24,403 nucleotides of DNA from a virus. Both the position numbers and the translations under genes were made by a program. Below are positions 1 to 5,836 of the stretch, in pieces. Under the pieces are notes generated by a model. That model was not told the DNA's origin. It did no database searches and saw only the letters and a program-made list of their open reading frames with translations. How positions within the stretch are numbered: the stretch's first letter is position 1; each line of letters starts with the position of its first letter. The DNA lies in the IMG/VR virus record IMGVR_UViG_3300006086_000036, positions 1 through 24,403 of that record; one strand, 5' to 3'.

Positions 1-4
1 GGCG

Positions 5-1546
5 GTGGACGCGCCGATGCGCGCCGCCCCGCACAGCCTCATCGCGCAGCTTGACCATGTGGCCGAGAAGCCGACGCAGACCGGCGTGGAGACGCTGGAC
101 ACGCCCGCCGCGATCCTGTTCGCCACGCGCTATCTGGAGAGCGAAGTCGGCACCACGATGGGGCAGGGCAGCGATAGCGGCACCTACCGCGTCGCCGCTG
201 CCGTGAAGGACTTCGGCGTGTCCGAGCGCAAGTGCTTCGAGCTGATGCGCGACCATTGGAATGATAGGTGCAATCCGCCGTGGCCGTGGGAGAGGCTGGA
301 GCGCAAAGTCGAGAACGCATATAACTACGGTCGCAGCGCCGCAGGCGTGGCCGCACCGGAGGTGGTGTTCAAAGACGTGGTTCCGGTGCCCGCCGCCGAG
401 TTCGACGTGTTCGCAGAGACTCCACGCGCTGCCGCGCGCATCGAGTTCCGGCCCTTCACGCTGCCCGAAGCCCTGCCGCGCCGCGCTTGGATTATCCCGC
501 GCATGCTGATGCGCGGAGCGGTGACGGTGCTCGCCGCCCCAGGCTCCGCCGGTAAGTCTACCTTGCAGCTTACCATAGCGGCGCATCTGGCCGTAGGTAA
601 GACCTTCGGAGAGATGCGGATCGAAGGCGCGACGAAGGTGCTGGTCGCCAACATCGAGGACGACCGCAACGAAATGGAGCGCCGGATGCTGGCGATCTGC
701 GCGTCCTTCGAGCTGGATCCGGTAGCCGTGGCAGCCAATGTGGCGCTCCTCCCAGGCGCAGAGTTTTGCTTCAAAGTGGCGGACGGAGACAGGCCGGTTA
801 AGATCCGCACCGAGGAGCTGGCGCAGCTCGCCGCGAAGATCCGCGAGATGGACATAGGGGTTATGATGGCGGATCCGCTGATCGAAACCCACGACAGCGA
901 CGACAGCGATAACCAAGCCATGCGGCAGATCATGGCGGCGTATCGTGAGCTGGCGCAGCAATCGAACGCCTCAATATTCGTTACCCACCACACGCCCAAA
1001 GGCGCGGCGGCAGGCGCTGCGGATGCCTTGCGTGGCGCGACGGCTATTGCCAACTCGGCGCGCATCGCCCTCACGCTGTTCGACGCCTCCGAAGCGGACG
1101 CGGAAACCTACGGCATTCCGGCGCATGAGCTGAACCGCTATGTGCGTCTCGATGACGCCAAAATGAATATGTCGCTGCGCGGGGCGTCGCCTATCTGGCT
1201 CCAGCGCCACGGTGTCATCCTACCGAACGGTGACGAGGTGGGCGTGCTGCGGGTGGCGTCGGTTAAGGTCGCGGCGCAGGCCGAAGCGATCTCGATAGCG
1301 AAAACCTTGTGCAGCGCCATGCTCGCGCAGCACCGAACCTCTGCGTCCACTTATGAGGCCGCGAAGCTCTTGGCCGCCGAGGATCCAATATGGGGCCAAC
1401 GCGCCGACGAGAAGTCCATGCGGACGGTGCAGCGCCGCATCGAGAAGGCGCTGCGGCAATCCATCACACTGCCGGACGGATCGGTTATCAAGATCGATGC
1501 CAGCTCCGAAGGCGGCCCTGTGCACTACAAAGTGGTGATCGAATAG
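5..1546 (+). CDS. Primase/RepA-like replicative helicase, probably 5'-truncated by window edge
   Basis: RecA-fold ATPase of the RepA/AAA_25 type, likely to unwind DNA at the phage fork. Visible motifs (513-aa numbering from GTG at 5): Walker A APGSAGKST at 178-186, Walker B ending in D290 (IGVMMADP), a histidine motif VTHHTPKG at 326-333, and ALRGATAIANSAR near 341-353 like the RepA sensor/arginine region. Residues about 55-110 (TYRVAAAVKDFGVSE, WNDRCNPPW, KVENAYNYG) match the linker that follows prim-pol domains in phage primase-helicases. The last 60 residues may form a winged helix (SMRTVQRRIEKAL). The frame is open to the left edge without a stop, and the first residues look like mid-protein sequence, so the GTG start is doubtful and an N-terminal prim-pol domain may lie outside. 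Its stop codon is embedded in the ribosome binding site of the next gene. Confidence 0.82.
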   Translation: MDAPMRAAPHSLIAQLDHVAEKPTQTGVETLDTPAAILFATRYLESEVGTTMGQGSDSGTYRVAAAVKDFGVSERKCFELMRDHWNDRCNPPWPWERLERKVENAYNYGRSAAGVAAPEVVFKDVVPVPAAEFDVFAETPRAAARIEFRPFTLPEALPRRAWIIPRMLMRGAVTVLAAPGSAGKSTLQLTIAAHLAVGKTFGEMRIEGATKVLVANIEDDRNEMERRMLAICASFELDPVAVAANVALLPGAEFCFKVADGDRPVKIRTEELAQLAAKIREMDIGVMMADPLIETHDSDDSDNQAMRQIMAAYRELAQQSNASIFVTHHTPKGAAAGAADALRGATAIANSARIALTLFDASEADAETYGIPAHELNRYVRLDDAKMNMSLRGASPIWLQRHGVILPNGDEVGVLRVASVKVAAQAEAISIAKTLCSAMLAQHRTSASTYEAAKLLAAEDPIWGQRADEKSMRTVQRRIEKALRQSITLPDGSVIKIDASSEGGPVHYKVVIE

Positions 1547-1550
1547 GAGG
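1545..1550 (+). promoter_or_regulatory. Strong ribosome binding site AGGAGG overlapping the helicase stop codon
   Basis: AGGAGG lies 5 bases before the ATG at 1556 and shares bases with the TAG stop of the upstream helicase gene. This supports the start of the 79-aa gene and suggests translation coupled to the helicase. Confidence 0.75.
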
Positions 1551-1555
1551 AAGCT

Positions 1556-1795
1556 ATGCTAGGTTATCCACAAGTTTTAAAGCTGGTGAACGGCGCGCTG
1601 ACAGCCGCAGAGCGGAACGGCTATAATCCGGAGCGCATGACGCTCGATGAGTTGGTCACGGATATGATGGTGCAAGAGCCGGAGCTGGAAGATGTGCCGC
1701 GCAGCACCTTGGAGCTGGCGGTGCGCCGGATCCGCAGGGAGCGCAATATCAATGAAACGCCGCAGCCACTGCCGAGATCACGACGCCGCCCTTAG
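1556..1795 (+). CDS. Small hypothetical protein downstream of helicase
   Basis: A 79-residue protein that I do not recognise. It has a short mixed helical N-terminus (YPQVLKLVNGALTAAERNGY), an acidic middle (VQEPELEDVP) and a strongly basic tail (RRIRRERN then PRSRRRP), which would suit nucleic-acid or protein contacts in the replication module, but no known domain is visible. A perfect AGGAGG sits 5 bases before its ATG, so it is probably well translated. It is the last plus-strand gene. Its final 47 bases overlap the end of the convergent minus-strand gene, so the tail after RNINE is dual-coding. No cysteines or membrane segment. Confidence 0.6.
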   Translation: MLGYPQVLKLVNGALTAAERNGYNPERMTLDELVTDMMVQEPELEDVPRSTLELAVRRIRRERNINETPQPLPRSRRRP

Positions 1796-1994
1796 TGAAG
1801 ATCAGCGCGCCGACGCCGCCGCCGAGCACTGCACCGATGCGCCCCACCGCCCATTTAGCGCCTTGGCCTTGCTGGATCAGAGAGTGCACCGTGTCCATCT
1901 TCTCGCCCAAAGTCTCGACGGTTTTCTGGAGCTGCCCCACCTCGGTCTGAACGGCGATCACGCGGTCGCGGGTGTCGGTATCGGTGTCAACCAT
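1749..1994 (-). CDS. XhlA-like small membrane protein, possible holin accessory
   Basis: 81 residues from ATG 1994. The acidic N-terminus is followed by a likely coiled-coil helix (about 9-40, with AVQTEVGQLQKTVETLGEKM) and a C-terminal hydrophobic, glycine-rich stretch (about 50-80, GRIGAVLGGGVGALIF then VVISAVAAA) that could be one long or two short membrane segments. Coiled coil plus C-terminal membrane anchor is the plan of XhlA-type haemolysin/holin helpers. This, with its place as last gene of the lysis cassette, is the basis for the call. An earlier ATG at 2033 with AAAGAG upstream would add 13 residues and overlap the outer spanin more deeply. I prefer 1994 because the overlap is then 8 bases, but its ribosome site (GGGG) is weak. 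The 3' end overlaps the convergent plus-strand gene by 47 bases. Confidence 0.6.
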   Translation of the reverse strand: MVDTDTDTRDRVIAVQTEVGQLQKTVETLGEKMDTVHSLIQQGQGAKWAVGRIGAVLGGGVGALIFTKGGVVISAVAAAFH

Positions 1995-2220
1995 TTTTGC
2001 TGCCCCATCCACACGCCGCTTTGCCCACGGCATTATGCTCTTTGGCTTGTCCGATGGTAGGGGCCGTGTCTTTCGCGCTCCAGAGAATTGGTTTAGCGCC
2101 TTGGCAGAACAGCAGGCTGTTCGGCCCGCTTGAAGCCGTCGTCTGACAAGATGCTGTCAGGATTGCGGGCAAGATCGGAACGCACACTTTCACGAACTGT
2201 ATTAGCGTGGGTGAGCGCAT
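1987..2220 (-). CDS. Outer-membrane spanin (Rz1-like lipoprotein)
   Basis: 77 residues. The N-terminus is a lipoprotein signal: basic start (MRSPTLIQFVK), hydrophobic core (VCVPILPAI) and a lipobox LTAS-C with Cys25. The -3 position is Thr rather than Leu, which is slightly non-canonical. The mature part holds the pattern FCQGAKPILWSAKDT, then HNAVGKAACGW, which I recognise from small lipoproteins that follow Rz genes in many alphaproteobacterial phages. It should sit in the outer membrane and join the inner spanin across the periplasm to fuse membranes in the last step of lysis. AGGAG lies 7 bases before its ATG, inside the inner-spanin gene. The two reading frames overlap for 128 bases, as in the Rz/Rz1 arrangement of other phages. 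Confidence 0.75.
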   Translation of the reverse strand: MRSPTLIQFVKVCVPILPAILTASCQTTASSGPNSLLFCQGAKPILWSAKDTAPTIGQAKEHNAVGKAACGWGSKNG

Positions 2221-2350
2221 TGGCTTGCTCCTGTAGCGAGGCGGCTATGATTTCAGCATGCGCGCCTTGAATGATCTGCCGGTCGTGCAGCCATGACGTG
2301 AGGCTGCCGAGCAGCTTCACGCCATAAAGGATAAGCGATAGCCAGGTCAA
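2093..2350 (-). CDS. Inner-membrane spanin (Rz-like)
   Basis: 85 residues with an N-terminal membrane anchor (about 3-20, WLSLILYGVKLLGSLTSW). A periplasmic helix rich in Ala, Gln and Glu follows (about 27-60, AEIIAASLQEQANALTHAN), then the end motif NPDSILSDDGFKR that recurs in Rz-like proteins of alphaproteobacterial phages. The expected role is to bridge from the inner membrane to the outer spanin. The start codon is TTG at 2350-2348 and overlaps the TGA of the holin as TTGA, so translation is probably coupled. No better ATG exists near the start. Its 3' half carries the out-of-frame outer-spanin gene. Confidence 0.75.
   Translation of the reverse strand: MTWLSLILYGVKLLGSLTSWLHDRQIIQGAHAEIIAASLQEQANALTHANTVRESVRSDLARNPDSILSDDGFKRAEQPAVLPRR
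2228..2232 (-). promoter_or_regulatory. Ribosome binding site for the nested outer-spanin gene
   Basis: AGGAG on the minus strand, 7 bases before the ATG at 2220 and wholly inside the inner-spanin coding region. It supports independent initiation of the nested lipoprotein gene. Confidence 0.7.
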
Positions 2351-2526
2351 GGCTTTACCGCAGGGGCGGCGTGGGTGTTGAACGACCAGAGCGCCGTCAA
2401 CACCGCGACTGCCGCGCCGCCGATGAGGGTGACTTGATCCGCCGAGATCTTGCCGGTGGAGACGAGGTAGCCGCCAGCGAAAGCGATGCCGGCGCGGACG
2501 ATACCCAAAACTTGATCGAGGTTCAT
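2347..2526 (-). CDS. Holin, Pam3 gp28-like
   Basis: 59 residues from ATG 2526, preceded by AGGA at 8 bases. Two hydrophobic segments are separated by a short polar turn: about 7-24 (LGIVRAGIAFAGGYLVST) and 32-49 (QVTLIGGAAVAVLTALWS). The opening MNLDQVLGIVRAGIAFAGGY resembles small phage holins of the Pam3 gp28 family, which start MN-x-x-Q-x-x-G-x-x-R and carry two membrane helices. It should form the inner-membrane hole that releases or activates the endolysin. A longer frame reaches up to 2619, but those codons lie in the endolysin gene and read as Cys/Ser/Arg-rich non-membrane sequence, so I reject that start. It sits between endolysin and spanins in a canonical lysis cassette. Confidence 0.75.
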   Translation of the reverse strand: MNLDQVLGIVRAGIAFAGGYLVSTGKISADQVTLIGGAAVAVLTALWSFNTHAAPAVKP

Positions 2527-2536
2527 GTGCGTGTTC

Positions 2537-3364
2537 CTATTCTTTGGCCGCAGCGAGGAGCGCCGCAGATCGGATGGTTCCAATGCGGCGATGATAGACG
2601 ACGAGCAGCAGCAGCGCAAGAGCGGCTAGCATAACAGCCACGATTACAATCGGGTGGTGCGCCAGATCCGCCAGCCATGTCGGGGCCATAGCGGCGCTCG
2701 CCGGCGCGGTGCTCGCCGTTACGGTCGCAGCGGCTGCGGCCCGCCCGCTGGCGCGCTTGGTCTGTTCATCGGCCATCGCCGCGCTGTGCTGGAAGGTGTC
2801 CGGCAACGATTGCAGTGCAGCATAGGCCGGATGGGTCACATCGTTCGAGACGGCGTGGTGCGCCATCTTGATGGCCTCCACCTCCACGCCAGCCACGCGA
2901 GCGCCCCATCCGCGCCCATACGTGCTCCAGATCCGCAGGCTTTGCAGGAAGGCCAGCCGCTTGTTGGTGTAGGCGTGGATTGCTCCGATGGGATCGGGCT
3001 TCGCGCGGGCGAACAGAGATACGGCGCGAGCGCGGCTCACGGCAGCTCCGACGCCGGCGTTATATGCGTCATCGGCCAGCGCATGATCCACCCCGTCTGG
3101 ATACTTGCCAGCCTGTGACGGGATCCAGTAATTCTTGTTATGCAGGGTCAGAGCGATGGCTTCTGTCACCTCGTCCATGGTCAGGTGTGGATATTCGCGG
3201 CGCAGGGTCGGCGCGGACACGCCGAATTTGGAGCCGATAAGCTCGCCAACGCCGACGCGGCCCCCTGTCCAGTTGCCTGGATCCGAGCGCAGCATGGACT
3301 TTTTGGCGCGGCCTTCCCAACGCATCGTGCAGCGGAAGGAGTTGAGCTCGTTTGTGTCGGTCAT
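2537..3364 (-). CDS. Endolysin, GH108 N-acetylmuramidase with C-terminal membrane anchor
   Basis: 275 residues. The N-terminal domain fits the GH108 lysozyme-like family: catalytic Glu17 in MRWEGR, then SDPGNWTGGRVGVG at 27-40, a helical bundle, and LADDAYNAGVGAAVSRAR at 96-113. A peptidoglycan-binding-3-like segment follows (AYTNKRLAFLQSL, 131-143; YGRGWGARVAGVE, 149-161). GH108 proteins are usually about 170-190 aa. Here about 90 residues are added: an Ala/Thr-rich linker (205-228) and one clear membrane helix (about 238-257, PIVIVAVMLAALALLLLVVY) followed by RR. The role is cleavage of the glycan strands at lysis. The tail could tether the enzyme to the inner membrane or help holin action. 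AAGGA lies 7 bases before the ATG and overlaps the stop of the tail-fibre gene. Confidence 0.85.
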   Translation of the reverse strand: MTDTNELNSFRCTMRWEGRAKKSMLRSDPGNWTGGRVGVGELIGSKFGVSAPTLRREYPHLTMDEVTEAIALTLHNKNYWIPSQAGKYPDGVDHALADDAYNAGVGAAVSRARAVSLFARAKPDPIGAIHAYTNKRLAFLQSLRIWSTYGRGWGARVAGVEVEAIKMAHHAVSNDVTHPAYAALQSLPDTFQHSAAMADEQTKRASGRAAAAATVTASTAPASAAMAPTWLADLAHHPIVIVAVMLAALALLLLVVYHRRIGTIRSAALLAAAKE

Positions 3365-3373
3365 GGCGTGTCC

Positions 3374-5827
3374 TTACCAGCCTTTGTTCTGAATAAAGGT
3401 GTCAATGATGGGTGCGATCACCGCGCAACCGGCGGTGTTCGGATGCAAAAAGTCGGCCCGCAGCGACGACGGCGGCACGTCATTACCGTGGTCTATTGCA
3501 TCCTGAGGCAGAGATGGATTGTATGCGGCCACAAGCGCGGCGCGAATATCTATGTAATTAAAAGGATACGCCTCCTGCAACGCAGTGTTGAGCGCGATGA
3601 TGTTGTTATATTGCGTGTTTCCCGAAGGCTCCGTGTTGCCGTTTGGCACCGATAGAACAACAAATTTCCCGTTGGCTTGGTGCGCCACCATCGAGGCGAT
3701 GTTGGCGAGGGTCTGCGCCTGTGTGATCGAAGCGCCTGGATCGTTCCGGCCTGCCCAAATAACCGCAATGTCTTGCTGGTAGTGCGAGGTGTCGGCCAGC
3801 ATGCGCGCCGCGATCTGCGCGGACGTCTGCCCGCTGATACCTTGGTTGAACGTGTTGCGCTGCGGCGAGCGCAGCGGCATCATCTGCGTGAGCCACGGCG
3901 TCTGCCCGACGTTCTGCGTGAGGCTGTCCCCCCACCCTGCGACGGGTGTGCTGAAATTGCCGAGCGCCGCCATGAACGCGCGGGTGGCATTATAGAACGC
4001 CACATGATCGGCGTCCGAGAAGGCCGCGCCATAGGCGAACAGGCTGATTTGCGCGGTTTGGAAACCGTTCACCGTATAGCCGAAATTACGAGCGTCGATC
4101 AGCGCGTTACCTGCGGGCGCGGCAGTGGAGGCAGAGGCCACGTTTCCGAGCAGGCCGCCGTTCTGATAAAGTCGAACGTTCGAGGCGTCCACGCGGGTTA
4201 CGCCCACCAGCCCGATTTGCGATCCGACATAAGCGGCCAGCGCTGCGCCTGCGTTAGAACGGTTAAGATCGCCGTAAAGCTGCGCGGTGCCGGCAGGGCC
4301 GAGCAGCGATTGGTTCGTGCCCACTGCTACATATACGTAGGGCGCGTAGCCTGGGGCCGGCGTGTTTGACCATGCCAGCATTGTGGCGGAGTTCAACGAG
4401 GCATTAACCGGACTGGTGCTCAGGTTAAATCCTGTGTCGATATAGGACGCCACGCCGTCGCCGGAAAAGCCGCGATAAGGCACGAAAGCTGGCGCGGATA
4501 TGAGCGTGGCGTTGGCGAGATTGGCGATCCAGTTTAGCGTTCCCGCTTGCGTGTCTTGCGCCACATACACTTGCAGGCAGTCCAGCTTGGCATAAAGGTT
4601 AGCGGTTTTGAGCGCGGCGATATAATTGGCGATGGCGGTGGACGCGCCGTATTTAGCGGGATTGGTCATCCGCAGCAGAAGGCCATACGCCTCCTCGCCC
4701 CATAGGTTCGCGCCAATCTTAGCGTCCGCAGCGGTGCGCGCCGCATTGCCTGCGATGACCGTCACCGGCAGCGCCGTGGCACCCAACGTGATCGAAGCCG
4801 TGGGCAGCGCAATCGCCAGTGTAAGGCCGATGTTGGCGGCGCCGCCATTGACGAACGCGCTCTCCAAGCCGAGCAGCGCAGCGGTGTTGGCGTCGGTGGC
4901 GCGGGTGAGAATAAACGGATGCGTCGCGTCGCCAACCTGAGTGACGTTATAGAGGCCGTATGCAACGTTAGCGCCATTCGCTTTGGTGTAATCCCAAATC
5001 CAGCAGCGCTGGCCAACCGTGGGCGTGACGCCATCAGAGACAGTTGAGGCAAGCGCGCCATTGGCCGAGGCGGTAATGACGCCCGCCGAATAGGTAAAGC
5101 TGGGCAACGCCGTCGCATTGGCCCATGCCACCGCGCCGCCCGATGCGGGGTTGAAATTGCCAGCGGGGCCGACGCCGCCCGTCGCGCCTGGATTGCCTGG
5201 ATCCCCTTTGAGGCCCACTATGCTGGTGCCTGCGCCCCATGTCGTCGTTTTGGGGCCATACATGATCGAGTGCACATTGTCGAAGCACATATCCCCTGCG
5301 ACGCCCATGCTATCTGCGGGCGGAGACGATACGATCCACCAAGCGATGCCATAAAGGGTGAGCGCGTAGGGATGAGGATTACCTGCCGCATCAAAGCCGA
5401 GCAGCGAGCTGGCGCGCGCCGATTGCGTGGGAAGCTGCATCGGGCCAGACGGGTCGCTATCCTGCAAGGTGATCGAACGCCCGAAGGCGTATTGCAGGAT
5501 CATCGTAACCTTGTCCACCACATCGTTGAAGAACGATTGCAGCATGCTGGCGTTATTGGTGACGGAGGCTGCCTGCGTCAGCGGGGGCTTGCGCAGGATG
5601 AACACCGCAGCGCCAACGGGCGGCGGGACGATAAAGGTTACGGTGCCGCCTCCGCCGAGCGGATCGTGCGCGCCCGCGACCGTGTAATCTATGCCGAGCG
5701 TCTTGGCTGCACCGGCGACGGAAACCACCAGATCGGTTGCCAGCAGAAAATAAAACGAGGTGGGAAACGCGGTGGACACGCCGTCGCCGGTATAGGCGAT
5801 GCTAAAGGTGGGGCTTGTCACCGGCAT
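3374..5827 (-). CDS. Tail fibre with T7-type N-terminus and C-terminal SGNH/GDSL esterase
   Basis: 817 residues. Residues 1-130 resemble the T7 tail-fibre N-terminal domain that docks to the tail (AYTGDGVSTAFPTSFYFL, DYTVAG, a proline-rich strand, ILRKPPLTQ). A short collagen-like Gly-X-Y run lies at 208-223. Residues about 230-360 read as a fibre repeat seen in other phages (RCWIWDYTKANGANVAYGLY, FILTRATDANT). Residues about 390-620 look like a lectin-type beta sandwich found in tail appendages (YRGFSGDGVASYIDTGFN). The last 190 residues form an SGNH hydrolase with all four blocks visible: GDS with Ser635, Gly663, GRND with Asn695, and DFLH with Asp792 and His795. The fibre probably recognises and deacylates a surface glycan. 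AGGAA precedes the ATG. It lies directly after the internal virion genes, as T7 gene 17 does. Confidence 0.85.
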   Translation of the reverse strand: MPVTSPTFSIAYTGDGVSTAFPTSFYFLLATDLVVSVAGAAKTLGIDYTVAGAHDPLGGGGTVTFIVPPPVGAAVFILRKPPLTQAASVTNNASMLQSFFNDVVDKVTMILQYAFGRSITLQDSDPSGPMQLPTQSARASSLLGFDAAGNPHPYALTLYGIAWWIVSSPPADSMGVAGDMCFDNVHSIMYGPKTTTWGAGTSIVGLKGDPGNPGATGGVGPAGNFNPASGGAVAWANATALPSFTYSAGVITASANGALASTVSDGVTPTVGQRCWIWDYTKANGANVAYGLYNVTQVGDATHPFILTRATDANTAALLGLESAFVNGGAANIGLTLAIALPTASITLGATALPVTVIAGNAARTAADAKIGANLWGEEAYGLLLRMTNPAKYGASTAIANYIAALKTANLYAKLDCLQVYVAQDTQAGTLNWIANLANATLISAPAFVPYRGFSGDGVASYIDTGFNLSTSPVNASLNSATMLAWSNTPAPGYAPYVYVAVGTNQSLLGPAGTAQLYGDLNRSNAGAALAAYVGSQIGLVGVTRVDASNVRLYQNGGLLGNVASASTAAPAGNALIDARNFGYTVNGFQTAQISLFAYGAAFSDADHVAFYNATRAFMAALGNFSTPVAGWGDSLTQNVGQTPWLTQMMPLRSPQRNTFNQGISGQTSAQIAARMLADTSHYQQDIAVIWAGRNDPGASITQAQTLANIASMVAHQANGKFVVLSVPNGNTEPSGNTQYNNIIALNTALQEAYPFNYIDIRAALVAAYNPSLPQDAIDHGNDVPPSSLRADFLHPNTAGCAVIAPIIDTFIQNKGW

Positions 5828-5836
5828 GGAGGTTTC

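Noticed and set aside
325-1074. 249-codon open frame on the minus strand
   Set aside because: Antisense to the helicase gene, whose Walker motifs are clear; Ser/Ala-rich shadow sequence.
1692-2060. 122-codon open frame on the plus strand spanning the convergent junction
   Set aside because: It overlaps the 79-aa gene and two lysis genes and has no ribosome site; the real genes account for the sequence.
2527-2619. 31-codon N-terminal extension of the holin
   Set aside because: It lies within the endolysin coding end and reads as Cys/Ser/Arg-rich sequence; the ATG at 2526 has a good ribosome site.
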